From assembly GCA_963817635.1 (NCBI GenBank), contig CAWFPR010000004.1, positions 1 through 64,000 of the forward strand: a stretch of DNA of 64,000 nucleotides, written 5' to 3'. This document shows, piece by piece, positions 49,715 to 59,273 of the stretch. The first letter of the stretch is position 1, and each line of letters begins with the position of its first letter. The notes under the pieces were generated by a model. The model saw only the letters and a program-made list of their open reading frames with translations, was not told where the DNA came from and searched no databases. The position numbers and the translations under genes are program-made. The DNA is from CAWFPR01 sp963817635. GTDB taxonomy: Bacteria; Acidobacteriota; Vicinamibacteria; Vicinamibacterales; 2-12-FULL-66-21.

Positions 49715-50909
49715 TGGCCCTGAGCATCACGGACCTGGCGCTCGCCGGCCAGCGCGTGTTCATCAGGGTCGACTTCAACGTGCCGATCAAGAACGGCACG
49801 ATTGGCGACGACACGCGCATTCGCGCGTCGCTGCCGACCATCAGGTACGCGCTCGAGAAGGGCGCGACCGTGATCCTGGCCTCGCACCTCGGGCGTCCGA
49901 AGGGCAAGCCGAACCCGGAGTATTCGCTGCGGCCGATCGCGGCTCGGCTGGCGGAGCTGCTGGGCCGCCCGGTCGAGTTCGCCGAGGACTGCGTCGGCGC
50001 GCCCGCGAAGGCCGCCATCGAGCGCGCCGGGCGCGGCGGCAAGATCGTGCTCCTCGAGAACCTGCGGTTCCACCCCGAGGAGGAAAAGAACGACTCCGCG
50101 TTCGCCGGCGAGCTGGCCGGCCTGGCGGACGTGTACGTCAACGATGCGTTCGGGTCGGCGCACCGCGCGCACGCCTCGACCGAGGGCATCGTCCACCACG
50201 TGAAGCAGGCCGCCGCGGGGCTGCTGATGGCGGACGAGATCGCGCACCTGACGCGCGTGCTCGAACACCCCGAGCGTCCGTTCGTGGCGGTGCTTGGCGG
50301 CGCGAAGGTGTCGGACAAGCTCGAGGTGATCGAGAACCTGGTGCCGCGCGTCGACGCGCTGCTCATCGGGGGCGCGATGGCCTACACGTTCTTCAAGGCG
50401 CGTGGCATCCCGGTGGGCACGTCGCTCGTCGAGGAGGATCTGCTCGACGCGGCGCGGGACATCGAAGCGCGGGCCAAAGCCCGCAACCTGCGGCTGGAGC
50501 TGCCGGTCGATCACGTGGTGGCGCCGCCCGAGCAGGTCGAAGGGCCGAACGGGGCGCGCCGGCCGAGACGCTGGCCGTCGGCGACGCCGCCATCGGCGAT
50601 CGCATGGGCCTCGACATCGGTCCGCGCACCATCGAGCTCTACCGGTCGGTGATTGCCGGCGCGAAGACCGTCATGTGGAACGGGCCAATGGGTGTCTTCG
50701 AAATCGACGCCTTCGCCCGCGGCACGATCGAAATCGCGCGCGCGGTCGCCGGCGTGCAGGGGACCACGGTGATTGGCGGCGGCGATTCGATCGCGGCGGT
50801 TGCCAAAGCCGGCGTGACGGATAGAATCACTCATATCTCGACCGGCGGCGGCGCCTCGCTCGAATTCCTGGGCGGTCGCAAACTCCCCGGTGTGGTGGCG
50901 CTCGGCTGA
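49714..50909 (+). CDS. pgk: Phosphoglycerate kinase, one frameshift
   Basis: Starts MALSITDLALAGQRVFIRVD with RVDFNVPIKNGTIGDDTRIR and ILASHLGRPKGKPNPEYSLR, then LLENLRFHPEEEKNDSAFAG and LGGAKVSDKLEVIENLV. A deletion of bases near 50560 shifts the frame; the rest reads MGLDIGPRTIELYRSVIAGA, VMWNGPMGVFEIDAFARGTI, GTTVIGGGDSIAAVAKAG and STGGGASLEFLGGRKLPGVV. Total about 398 residues, normal length. It makes ATP from 1,3-bisphosphoglycerate. TAATG overlap with gap; tpiA follows 14 bp later. Confidence 0.95.
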
Positions 50910-50923
50910 CGAAGGGATTCCTC

Positions 50924-51691
50924 ATGCGCGTCCCGTTCATCGCGGCGAACTGGAAGATGTACAAGACCGTCCACGAGGCGGTCGTGTTCGCGAAAGAATT
51001 CCGCAGCCTGGTGAAGGACATGCAGGGTGTGGAAATCGTGCTGGCGCCGCCCTTTACCGCGATTCACGGCGTGGCGGAGGCGTCGCGGAACTCGCCGATC
51101 GGCGTCGCGGGCCAGAATCTCTACTGGGAGCGCGAGGGCGCGTTCACCGGGGAGATCAGCGCCGGCATGCTGAAGGAGGCCGGCGCGGAGTACGTGATCA
51201 TCGGCCACTCGGAGCGCCGGCGCCTGTTCGGGGAGACCGACGCGACGGTCAATCGCAGGTTGATCGCGGCGCTCGGCGCGGAATTGACCCCGATCGTCTG
51301 CATCGGCGAAACGCTCGAGGAGCGGGAGCGCAACGAGACGCTCGCCGTGCTCGACCGTCAGATCAAGGACGGGCTCGACGGCCTGACCGGCGACCAGGTC
51401 GCGGCGCTCGTGCTGGCGTACGAGCCGGTCTGGGCCATCGGGACCGGCCGGAACGCCACGCCGGCGCAGGCCGGGGAGGCGCATGCGCACATCCGGTCGC
51501 GGCTGCGGCAGTGGTTCGGCGGCACCGCGGGCGATCAGTGTCACGTGATCTACGGCGGAAGCGTCAAGCCTGACAACATCCACGAGCTGATCCTGCTGCC
51601 GGACGTCGATGGCGCGTTGGTTGGCGGCGCGAGCCTGGACGTCCGGGCGTTCTTCGACATCGTGTCGCGCAGCCGCCAGGCGGCGGTGTAG
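50924..51691 (+). CDS. tpiA: Triosephosphate isomerase
   Basis: Intact, 255 residues. RVPFIAANWKMYKTVHEAVV (Asn, Lys), YVIIGHSERRRLFGETDATV (catalytic His), LAYEPVWAIGTGRNATPAQA (catalytic Glu, flexible loop) and VIYGGSVKPDNIHELILLPD, DGALVGGASLDVRAFFDI. It interconverts dihydroxyacetone phosphate and GAP. Third gene of the glycolytic cluster, 14 bp after pgk. Confidence 0.97.
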   Translation: MRVPFIAANWKMYKTVHEAVVFAKEFRSLVKDMQGVEIVLAPPFTAIHGVAEASRNSPIGVAGQNLYWEREGAFTGEISAGMLKEAGAEYVIIGHSERRRLFGETDATVNRRLIAALGAELTPIVCIGETLEERERNETLAVLDRQIKDGLDGLTGDQVAALVLAYEPVWAIGTGRNATPAQAGEAHAHIRSRLRQWFGGTAGDQCHVIYGGSVKPDNIHELILLPDVDGALVGGASLDVRAFFDIVSRSRQAAV

Positions 51692-51744
51692 GCGGCCGCA
51701 CGGCGTCGAAAACCTCAACAAAACCGGCCACCTTCGTCCGAGGC

Positions 51745-51773
51745 TGGACGAGACCCGCCCGGGTTGCTAGAAT
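51745..51773 (+). promoter_or_regulatory. Putative secG promoter, near-leaderless
   Basis: TGGACG (51745-51750), a 17-bp spacer and TAGAAT (51768-51773, five of six matches) place the start of transcription near 51780, two bases before the secG ATG at 51782. No clear ribosome site precedes the ATG. Confidence 0.4.
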
Positions 51774-51781
51774 CGGATGTT

Positions 51782-52072
51782 ATGTACTACCTGCTCGCGT
51801 TCCTGTACGTGCTGATCTGCTTCTTGCTGCTCCTGGTGGTCCTGCTCCAGCAGGGCAAGGGAGGCGACATGGCGAGCGCGTTCGGCGGGGGCGGCAGTCA
51901 GACGGCGTTCGGCGCGCGCGCGGGCGCGACGGTGCTGACCAAGGCGACGACCGTGCTCGGCGTGCTGTTCATGCTCGGCGCGATCATCCTCGGGGTCATC
52001 GGCCAGCGCGGCCCGAGTTCGCTGATGGGCGGCGTGTCGGGCCCGGCGCCGATCGAACAGCCGAAGAAGTAG
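51782..52072 (+). CDS. secG: Preprotein translocase subunit SecG
   Basis: Intact, 96 residues. MYYLLAFLYVLICFLLLLVV (first helix), LLQQGKGGDMASAFGGGGSQ and TAFGARAGATVLTKATTVLG are the conserved SecG core, and the second helix is FMLGAIILGVIGQ. It assists SecYE in export. Start ATG 51782, though an upstream TTG in frame exists. The tpiA-secG-tRNA-Leu order is common in many bacteria. Confidence 0.95.
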   Translation: MYYLLAFLYVLICFLLLLVVLLQQGKGGDMASAFGGGGSQTAFGARAGATVLTKATTVLGVLFMLGAIILGVIGQRGPSSLMGGVSGPAPIEQPKK

Positions 52073-52103
52073 CACGAGGCCTCGAGCCTCGCCCACCCTC
52101 CTC

Positions 52104-52190
52104 GCGAAAGTGGCGGAATTGGCAGACGCACCAGCTTGAGGGGCTGGCGGTAGCAATACCGTGGGGGTTCGAGTCCCCCCTTTCGCACCA
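52104..52190 (+). tRNA. tRNA-Leu (GAG)
   Basis: GCGAAAG acceptor paired with CTTTCGC, D-arm GGCGGAATTGGCAGACGC, anticodon arm CCAGCTTGAGGGGCTGG with anticodon GAG, long variable arm CGGTAGCAATACCG, T-arm GGGGGTTCGAGTCCCCC, encoded CCA. 87 nt, class II tRNA. It lies 31 bp downstream of secG. Confidence 0.95.
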
Positions 52191-52196
52191 GACTTC

Positions 52197-52213
52197 GCTC
52201 GCCTTCGGCGAGC
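52197..52213 (+). terminator. Hairpin after tRNA-Leu
   Basis: GCTCGCC-TTC-GGCGAGC, a perfect 7-bp stem with a 3-nt loop, starts 7 bp after the tRNA 3' end. No T-run. From here to about 52440 I see no gene. Confidence 0.4.
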
Positions 52214-52439
52214 TTCGTCCCGGCAAGCCCAAGCGAGTTATCCACGGGCGAAGTCTGTCCCGCCATAGCCGCGCAGCGGCGGAGGCGGACGCTCGCACCA
52301 GGCCGGCTCAGGTCGAGTGCCCCGAGCGAGCCCGCAGGGCGAGTCGAGGGGCTTCAATCTTAGCGCCGGAAGCCCTGATCAAGGGCGAGGCCGCAGCGTT
52401 GAAGCGACTGAGTCGATGCCGACAAACGCGGCGCTAACC

Positions 52440-52654
52440 CACAGCGACGCTGCGCGCCTGCCCTCAGGACGTGCAGGACGAAGTGGGCTACGCCCTTTAT
52501 CTTGCACAGACAGGCGGAAAATGCGAGGGCGCCAAGCCGCTCAAGGGCTTCGGCCTCGGCGCTGGAAGGTATCGCGACACCGCAATCAGGAATCGACTTG
52601 GTGCGCCACCGGCTCAAGAGAGCTGCCGGGTTGGACCGGAAGCGGGGGCACTGA
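52440..52654 (+). pseudogene. Decayed RelE/HigB-type toxin (phage Gp49-like), internal deletion
   Basis: The piece VQDEVGYALYLAQTGGK and AKPLKGFG is the N-terminal half of the RelE/Gp49-like toxin family, and in another frame the piece GIATPQSGIDLVRHRLKRAA followed by GLDRKRGH and a stop at 52654 is its C terminus. The middle beta strands (normally a YRAVYTVRFADAVYVLHAFQKKS-like stretch, about 30 residues) are gone, and the start region is frameshifted. So this is a truncated toxin in front of its intact antitoxin. Sequencing indels alone cannot explain the missing segment. Confidence 0.65.
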
Positions 52655-52655
52655 A

Positions 52656-52979
52656 ATGGCCACGAAGAAGGACTACGTTGTTGGAACCGGGAATGTCTTC
52701 GCGGATCTCGGATATGCACGGCCGGAGGAGGCCGCTGCGAAGGCGGAACTGGCACACAGGATCACGCAGATCATTGAACGCCGAAAACTCACACAAGCTG
52801 CGGCCGCGGCCCTTCTGGAGGTCGATCAGCCGAAAGTGTCGGCGCTCAAGCGAGGCAGGGTCTCTGGCTTCTCACTCGATCGTCTCGTCAGGTTTCTCGT
52901 GCTTCTCGGAAGCGATGTCGAGATCGTTGTAAAGGAGCAACCGCGTCGCCGTCGTCGGGCGAAATTAGGCGTGGCGTAG
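52656..52979 (+). CDS. XRE-family antitoxin (HigA-like)
   Basis: Intact, 107 residues. Helix-turn-helix AHRITQIIERRKLTQAAAAA and LLEVDQPKVSALKRGRVSGF, then SLDRLVRFLVLLGSDVEIVV, typical of HTH_37/HigA antitoxins that follow a RelE-like toxin. The ATG is 1 bp after the toxin remnant stop, which is the normal order. With the toxin broken it is an orphan, perhaps still acting as a repressor or giving protection against related toxins. Confidence 0.85.
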   Translation: MATKKDYVVGTGNVFADLGYARPEEAAAKAELAHRITQIIERRKLTQAAAAALLEVDQPKVSALKRGRVSGFSLDRLVRFLVLLGSDVEIVVKEQPRRRRRAKLGVA

Positions 52980-53141
52980 CGAATCGGCCGGATTCGCACG
53001 ATCGTTCGTATGCACTCGAGACTATCCGCGCCGTCCTTTATCGCCACGACGATCGACACCTTCCGGATCGTCTAGCCCGGCGGTCGTTCCTGAAGGATTC
53101 GACCGCGACTGCAGGTTGGTAGCCGGGGCAGCGCCAGGGGA

Positions 53142-55488
53142 CTATGGCTGCCGGTATACTTCCACCCAGCCCGGTTCCCCTTCGGTGACGCGGATGGTCT
53201 GGTTCACCGGAAGGTCGTCCACGCGTTGCACCGACCCGTTCGGCCAGCGGACTTCCATGAAGCCGATCCCGCTCAATTCACCCAGGCCGAAGTGCTGCTC
53301 GAAGGGCAGGCAGCCGAAGTTGGAGCCGCCGCGTGACCTCGCGCATCTGCCTGGCGCCGCCGGCGTGGAGCGTGATGCGGGCGCCGATGGCGTCGCGATT
53401 GCTCTTGGTGCCGGTGAGCCGCACATTCAGGTAGTTGCCCCCGACGTTCGGTGGGACAGAAGACCGAGCTCGCCAGCAGGTCGGCCGGATACATCCCGCC
53501 GCCCGCCACGAGGATGGAGAGCCGCCCGTCCCCAAACAGATCCGCGCAGTTCACGCCGTGGTTCTTGCCGGTGAAAGGCAAGCCCGCGGCGAAGGTGATG
53601 TTGCGGAATTTCGCGCCGTCGTTTTCCAGCAGGATGAGCGGTTCCTGCCGGTCCATGCGGGAGCCGCCGCCGCCGAGCAGCAGATCCAGGTGGCCGTCGT
53701 TGTTCAAATCCGCGCAGTTGCCGCTCATGGTGCCCCAACAACCGTCGAGCCCGATCTCGCGATTGCGCATCGGTGAACGTGCCGTTGCGGTTGTTGTGGT
53801 AAATCCGCATGGGCTGGCCGTCCTCCGGGCGCGCGCCCGGTCTTCATGGTGTGGATCACGTCTTCGTGCTCCGACCAGACGAACTGTACGGCGTCCAGCC
53901 AGCCATCGTTATCGTAGTCGCACCAGAAGCAGGTGCTGCCGATCAGGGCGTCGGTCAGCCCGGCCTGTGAGGCTGACGTCGGTGAAGGTGCCGTCGCCAT
54001 TGTTGCGGAACAATTTCGGATGCCCCAGACCGCTCAGGAACAGGTCGGGATAGCCGTCGTTGTTGTAGTCTCCCCAGGCGGAGCCGATGGCCGGAGAGTG
54101 GTTGATGAGACCGGACTGCTCCGTCACTTCCGTGAAGGTTCCATCGCCGTTGTTGTGAAACAGGCGGTGGGGGCTCTGCCGGTCGAAAAGGCCGCCGACG
54201 TTGCTGGCCAGAAACAGGTCGAGCCTGCCGTCGCAATCGTAATCCACCCAGTGCCCGCTGAATGCCGGTCCCCAGACCTGCAGGCCGGCCTTCTCGGTGA
54301 CGTCGGTAAACGTGCCGTCCCCGTTGTTGTGATAGAGCGTGCCGTCGCCGGGGTAGAAGCCCAGACGGGTGATGAACAGGTCGACGAAGCCATCGTTATC
54401 GTAATCGCCGGCGAGCACCGAGAATCCGTTGATGCACTGGTCCAGGCCGCTCTCGATGGAGACGTCGGTGAAGGTGCCGTCGCCGTTATTCCGGTAGAGG
54501 CTGCAGCCCCCATGTCCGGCGGCGATGGCGATGTCGAGGAAGCCGTCGTTGTTGTAGTCGAAGACCGCGCTGCCGCGGCCGCCGCTTACTTTGTCGAGGC
54601 CGATTTTGGCGGCGATATCTTCATACCGCAGGCGCGTGGGCTCGTACCCGGCCTTCATCTCCATGCGATATTCGGCGGGCACCGTATCGGCGTAGCCGCC
54701 CATGCGGCTCGGCAGATAACCACAGCCAGAAGCGGGTCCGGTCATATCCCGGATTGGCGTCCATGGCGGCCAGCCCGGCCGCGGCGGCCTGCTCGAAACG
54801 GCCGGCGCGCCAGTGAGCCACCTGCGTGAAGTGCATGGCCATCGCGTAGCTCGAACGGTCCTTGGCGGCCAGTTCCAGTTCGCGTATCGCCTCATCGTAG
54901 CGGCCGCACTTGATGTAGAGCTGGCCCAGTTCGAGCCGCGTGACGGCGTCCTCGGGTTGCCGCTTCAGACGCTCCACGTGCCGGTCGATCATCTCCTTGT
55001 ACTGGAGGCTGATGAAAGGCCCGTAATCGCTGTACATCTCGATCACGTTGCTGAGCGAGACAGGGAACAGGCGCGCGGGCAGAGCCTGATAATACGACAT
55101 GCCGCGCAACGCCGATTCGGCCAGCAGCCTTCCCGCCGAAAGCGGCAGCGCCAGGGCGAGCCCGAGAATTCGCGGATTCCTGAGATCCAGGTACCCGAAA
55201 CTGCTCTGCGCGGATTTAAGCGTTTCGCGCGTGGCCCGGACGATTTCCGGCGGCTTCCGGGCGCGTCCGCCGGCCGATGCGGACGAGTTGATTGGCGAAG
55301 TCGGAGAGCGCGTCGTCCAGGTTCTGCGGGCCGTTCACCGGCGGTTTGTTCAGCGATGGCTCGGATTTCTGCCCGGAGAGGGTTTCGATGGTCGTCTGGA
55401 TGGCCTTGAGTCCGCCGTCCATGGCGGTGAGCCCCATCTCCAGGAAGCCCGCCGGTATCTTCAGCAATTCATCGAGTGGGGAACTCAT
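53142..55488 (-). CDS. TPR + FG-GAP + ASPIC/UnbV (CRTAC1-type) protein, frameshifted
   Basis: Four indels (about 55230, 54740, 53920-53980 and 53440-53350) split a chain that reads MSSPLDELLKIPAGFLEMGL, then a TPR segment (TRLELGQLYIKCGRYDEAIR, ELELAAKDRSSYAMAM), a series of calcium-binding FG-GAP/VCBS repeats (DYNNDGFLDIAI, DYDNDGFVDLFI, DYDCDGRLDLFL, DYNNDGYPDLFL, DYDNDGWLDAVQ, DLNNDGHLDLLL) and the C-terminal ASPIC/UnbV domain (EQHFGLGELSGIGFMEVRWP, NGSVQRVDDL). About 780 residues. Probably surface or periplasmic; no clear signal peptide at this start. ATGA overlap with the redoxin gene upstream. Confidence 0.8.
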
Positions 55489-56045
55489 AGGCTCTTCGGC
55501 AGGATGTAGTAGACCGACTGTATGGCGCAACCGAAGCTGGCCGTCTCGGTACGCTGCACCGGCTTGCCGGCGAGAAACTCGGCGATCGCCGGCTCGAGAT
55601 AGGCCGCATATTCAGGGTCGTTGGGATACTTGAAATTGTCGATTGCGCCGCGGTAGAGAATGGCGCGCCCGGCATCCAGCAGGAACGCCCGAGGGGTCTG
55701 CTGTGTGGACCATCGTTGCGCCACGGCGCGTTGGGATCGTGCAGGATCGGGAAGGTCAGCGAGCGCTCCGCCATGGTCGCGCGGATCTGATCGGGCGTTT
55801 CTCCCTGCCGCGACGCCACCGCCACGAAGGCCAGCTCCGGGTGACTGTTCCGCGAACCCGTTCAGGTAGGCATCGTAACGCACACAGTGGGAGCAAACCC
55901 CTGACCAGAAGATCACAACCGCTCCCTTCTTGCCCTCCAGAAAACCCGAAAGACTGGCTTCGCCGCCGTTCACATTCCGGAGCTTGAAATCATCGGCGAC
56001 GTCACCGATTTCCTGCGATCTCCGCGCGGGGCTCCCAGGCTCCAT
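55485..56045 (-). CDS. Thioredoxin-fold (redoxin/TlpA-like) protein, one frameshift
   Basis: MEPGSPARRSQEIGDVADDF, then KLRNVNGGEASLSGFLEGKK and the active site VVIFWSGVCSHCVRYDAYLN (Cys-x2-Cys: CSHC). A frameshift pair between about 55850 and 55700 covers the stretch reading ATMAERSLTFPILHDPNAPW, and the end continues TPRAFLLDAGRAILYRGAID. About 187 residues. It lies just before the CRTAC1-type gene and overlaps it, so a thiol-redox or electron-transfer function linked to that protein is suggested. No signal peptide. Confidence 0.75.
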   Translation of the reverse strand: MEPGSPARRSQEIGDVADDFKLRNVNGGEASLSGFLEGKKGAVVIFWSGVCSHCVRYDAYLNGFAEQSPGAGLRGGGVAAGRNARSDPRDHGGALADLPDPARSQRAVAQRWSTQQTPRAFLLDAGRAILYRGAIDNFKYPNDPEYAAYLEPAIAEFLAGKPVQRTETASFGCAIQSVYYILPKSL

Positions 56046-56163
56046 CCGTTTGCCTCCGTCCGGTCATTACTGACTCCGATGTTACGCTACCACAGGCTTG
56101 AAGCTCGAGGACACGCTCGCCGGAATTTGAACAGGCGTCGGTTGGCGGCGAAGAGCGTCGCCT

Positions 56164-58833
56164 CTACTTGATAGCCGGGACGCAGGTCGCCGTGCGGCCA
56201 AGGTGGGCAAGCGCCGACGTCAACGTGCGGCAATCCACGCCCATCGTCGCGATCGCATCCACGATGGCCGGCAGGTCGCGCTGCAGCTTCTCCAGTTCCT
56301 GGCGCGCGGTGGACGGACGCAGGGTCATCCGACGTCCCACCTGAGCGGCGTCGATGAGGATGTCGGGCGACCAGCCATTCGGCCAGGTGGTGTTGAGGAT
56401 GTCCATCGCCGACCGCAGCCGCGCCACCCGGCCGGGTACGCCATCGACGAGCGTGCTCGACACGGCCGGAAACCTGATCAGGACGTCTACGCGCCGATCG
56501 ACCGGCATCGACGGCACCTCGATGACGGTCGTCAGAGTCGTGCCGTCGTAGCGCCAGCCGCCGGCGCCGGGCGCAGACGCCGCGCCAAGGTCGGCGCCAT
56601 TTGCCGAGACGCCGTCCGGCGGCAGCGTGAGCGGCAGGCGGATCTCGTACGCCCGCGAGCTGCGCATCCCCGGGTAGCCTCCCTCGACCGGCAGGACCTC
56701 GACGCGCTCGGTTCCGTCGGCCAGGCGCGAGTGCCGGACCGTCGTCCACGCAAACGCAGACCCGGTGTATCCCGGCGTGTTTCCCTCGTCGTCGTAGACA
56801 CGCGTCGTCCCGCTCTCCGCGCCTGGAAACACGGTGAGAATCAGTGGATCGACGGGCTTCTCCGCCGTGTTCCGCATCCTCGGCTGCAACGGCACGATCG
56901 CGCCGGCCTTCACGTACACCGGGATCTGGTCGAGTGCAAATGTCCGGTCGAGTTTCGCCGGGCCCTGCAGTGCCGTGCCGGTGAACCATTCGATCCACGT
57001 ACCCGGCGGGATCCAGACGGTTCGCGTCGCCAGCCTGGTCTCGCGGCTGGCCTGGCTCGTGATCGGCGCCACCATCATGTCGTTGCCGAACAGGTATTCG
57101 TCCTTGAATTCGTACGCCTCGTCGGCCTCCGGGTAGTCGTAGTAGAGCGGGTGGCAGATGGAAATCGCCGTGTCGTACGCCAGCCTGGCCGCGGTGTAGA
57201 TGTAGGGGATCAATGAATACCGCAGGAGGTACGCCTCGCGCATCGCGTCGGCGAACGGCACCGGGTAGGCCCAGATGCGCCGCTCGGACTCCGGATCCTT
57301 GGTCGTGTGCGTCCGCAGAATCGGACTGAACGCGCCCCACTGGATCCACCGCGTGTAGAGTTCCGGGTAGTCCGGATCCGGCTGGCCCGCGGCTGGTCTC
57401 GAGCCGAGGTCGGCGCGCATGTGTCCGCCGATGTCGTGGCTCCAGTAGCCGTAGCCGACATTGGCGGCCGTCGCGGTGAAGTACGGCTGGAACGCCAGCG
57501 AGTCCCACACCGCGATCGTGTCGCCCGAGAACCCGATCTGGTAGCGATGGTTGCCAAGCCCGCCCCAGCGGTGGAACAGTAACGGGCGCTTGCCCCGCCG
57601 CTCCATGTCAGTGAAGTGGGTGTAGTTCAGCCACCACGTCGGGTTGACGCCTGTCACGGTGGTGTTCGGCTCCTGCTGCCAGTCCAGCCAGAAGAAGTCG
57701 ATCCCCTGCTGCTCGAGCGGGTGGTGCAGGATCGTGAAGTAGTTCTCGGCAAACTTCTTGTTGGTGATGTCGAACGGCACGTATTTCTGCGTCGCCGGAT
57801 CGATGCCCATCGCGCGGGCCATCTGCGGATACGCGTCTTCGTGCGGTTGCACGCCGGAGGCCGGGTGCATGTTCAGCGTGGCCTTCAGCCCCTGCCGGTG
57901 CACCCAGTCGAGGAAGGCGGCCGGGTCGGGGAAATATGTCTTGCTCCACGTGTACCCCGTCCAGCCGAGCGTATGGCCGGACTGGTCCTTCTTGTTCTCC
58001 CACCACTTCACGCCGAAGGTCGGATGCCAGTCCATGTCGATGACGAGCACGTCGAGCGGAATGTCGTGCTCCTGGAACCCGCGGACGAGTTCCTGGAGTC
58101 CGGTGTCCGTGTACGCCCAATAGCGCGACCACCAGGTCCCGAACGCGAAGCGCGGCGGCAGCGGAATCCGCCCCGCGACCAGCGTGTAGTCGCGCAAGGC
58201 GTCCTTGTAGTCGTGGCCGTATGCGAAAAGGTAGAGATCCTGGTGCTTCACCTTCGGCCGCTCCAGTACCCACGGCCAGTCTGAGTTGTCGAAGAGCGGC
58301 CGTTCCGCATCGTCCACGACGACCCAGCCGTCGCGCGAGACGAGCCCTGCCCCGAGCGGGGCCGAGCCTTTCACGCCGTCGAGCGTCCGGATGGTCCCTT
58401 GCAGGTTTCCCCTGTCCTCCATGCCCGGCGTCCACGTCACGGCCTTGCCGTTCAGGGTGAACTCGGCGCGGAGGTCATCCGGCGTGAACGCCCCGCCCGC
58501 AGGCCTGTAGCGGACCGTGAGCTGCGCGGTGCGCAGGATCAGCCATCCGTCCTCGCGCGTCACCTTGAACTCCGGCACGGGCAGCCGGCGATTCACGAAC
58601 ACGAGCGACGCGTGGTCCTCGAACGTTCCATCGGCCGTCCACTCCATGCGGATGAGCCGCGGCGTCAGTACCGTGAACCGCGCCGTGCCTTCGATCACGA
58701 CCGCCCTCGGGTCGGCGACGGGATTCCACGCCTGCTCCGCCGACGCGATCGGCGCGGCAATCAGGAGACACGCGGCGGCGAGGAGGGATCGTACGGCAGG
58801 CGACAGTGCCAATCGGCGCACGCAGGACACCAT
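56164..58833 (-). CDS. GH31 family alpha-glucosidase/alpha-xylosidase, secreted
   Basis: Intact, about 889 residues. Signal peptide LALSPAVRSLLAAACLLIAA ... SAEQ from ATG 58833 (an upstream in-frame ATG at 58917 is less likely). N-terminal beta domain, then the GH31 barrel: LDVLVIDMDWHPTFGVKWWE, nucleophile Asp in IDFFWLDWQQEPNTTVTGV, acid/base region in QIGFSGDTIAVWDSLAFQPY, GYWSHDIGGH and SLIPYIYTAARLAYDTAISI. It hydrolyses alpha-linked gluco- or xylo-oligosaccharides in the periplasm or outside. Stand-alone gene; the exact substrate is not clear from sequence. Confidence 0.9.
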   Translation of the reverse strand: MVSCVRRLALSPAVRSLLAAACLLIAAPIASAEQAWNPVADPRAVVIEGTARFTVLTPRLIRMEWTADGTFEDHASLVFVNRRLPVPEFKVTREDGWLILRTAQLTVRYRPAGGAFTPDDLRAEFTLNGKAVTWTPGMEDRGNLQGTIRTLDGVKGSAPLGAGLVSRDGWVVVDDAERPLFDNSDWPWVLERPKVKHQDLYLFAYGHDYKDALRDYTLVAGRIPLPPRFAFGTWWSRYWAYTDTGLQELVRGFQEHDIPLDVLVIDMDWHPTFGVKWWENKKDQSGHTLGWTGYTWSKTYFPDPAAFLDWVHRQGLKATLNMHPASGVQPHEDAYPQMARAMGIDPATQKYVPFDITNKKFAENYFTILHHPLEQQGIDFFWLDWQQEPNTTVTGVNPTWWLNYTHFTDMERRGKRPLLFHRWGGLGNHRYQIGFSGDTIAVWDSLAFQPYFTATAANVGYGYWSHDIGGHMRADLGSRPAAGQPDPDYPELYTRWIQWGAFSPILRTHTTKDPESERRIWAYPVPFADAMREAYLLRYSLIPYIYTAARLAYDTAISICHPLYYDYPEADEAYEFKDEYLFGNDMMVAPITSQASRETRLATRTVWIPPGTWIEWFTGTALQGPAKLDRTFALDQIPVYVKAGAIVPLQPRMRNTAEKPVDPLILTVFPGAESGTTRVYDDEGNTPGYTGSAFAWTTVRHSRLADGTERVEVLPVEGGYPGMRSSRAYEIRLPLTLPPDGVSANGADLGAASAPGAGGWRYDGTTLTTVIEVPSMPVDRRVDVLIRFPAVSSTLVDGVPGRVARLRSAMDILNTTWPNGWSPDILIDAAQVGRRMTLRPSTARQELEKLQRDLPAIVDAIATMGVDCRTLTSALAHLGRTATCVPAIK

Positions 58834-59017
58834 GCGCCGGATTGTAGCTCGACCGGCGAGCGCGCGGCCTCGGTTTTTGACGCGCGCATCAGCAGGAATC
58901 CGACTCGATGGGTCCATTCCTGTGTCCCCTCATCACCCGCCGTCAGGAGGGTAGGCAGCCGTGCGCGGCCATACCTCTTCGGAGAACGCGATCGAATTTC
59001 TGTCGTGCCGATTGCGC

Positions 59018-59039
59018 TACAATCAGCGCGAGGGAAACT
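59018..59039 (+). promoter_or_regulatory. Putative promoter -10 and ribosome site for the DUF433 gene
   Basis: TACAAT (59018-59023, five of six matches) about 17 bp before the GTG start of the DUF433 gene, with GAGGGAAAC just upstream of it. No clear -35 was found. Confidence 0.35.
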
Positions 59040-59270
59040 GTGGCGAACGCATTTGATCGCATCACGCAGACGCCGGATGTCCTCGCCGGACGGGCCGCGA
59101 TCCGCGGGCTTCGGATCTCGGTCGCCCATGTCGTCAACCTTGTCGCCAACGGCATGACGCCGGCGCAAATCGTCGAGGACTTGCCAGATCTCGAAGAGGA
59201 AGACATCCGTCAGGCGCTGGCCTACGCCGCCGCTCTCGCACAGGACGAACTGCACCCGCTGCGTGCCTGA
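59040..59270 (+). CDS. DUF433-family antitoxin
   Basis: Intact, 76 residues from a GTG start. RITQTPDVLAGRAAIRGLRI, then VVNLVANGMTPAQIVEDLPD and LEEEDIRQALAYAAALAQDE: a winged-helix DUF433 protein (PF04255), the usual antitoxin partner of DUF5615 toxins. It sits 3 bp before the partner, as expected for a co-transcribed toxin-antitoxin module. It probably also binds its own promoter. Confidence 0.85.
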   Translation: MANAFDRITQTPDVLAGRAAIRGLRISVAHVVNLVANGMTPAQIVEDLPDLEEEDIRQALAYAAALAQDELHPLRA

Positions 59271-59273
59271 TCC

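Noticed and set aside
52104..52302. Possible att duplication of the tRNA-Leu 3' end (TCGCACCA at about 52185 and 52294)
   Set aside because: Only 8 bp are shared and no integrase gene was seen; too short to claim.
56087..57508. A 473-codon frame on the minus strand within the GH31 gene
   Set aside because: It is a shadow of the alpha-glucosidase in another frame, Arg-rich and without motifs.
59085..59097. CCGGACGGGCC inside the DUF433 gene, similar to the repeat core
   Set aside because: It lacks the GGGCCCGTCC inverted arm and lies in coding sequence; coincidence in GC-rich DNA.
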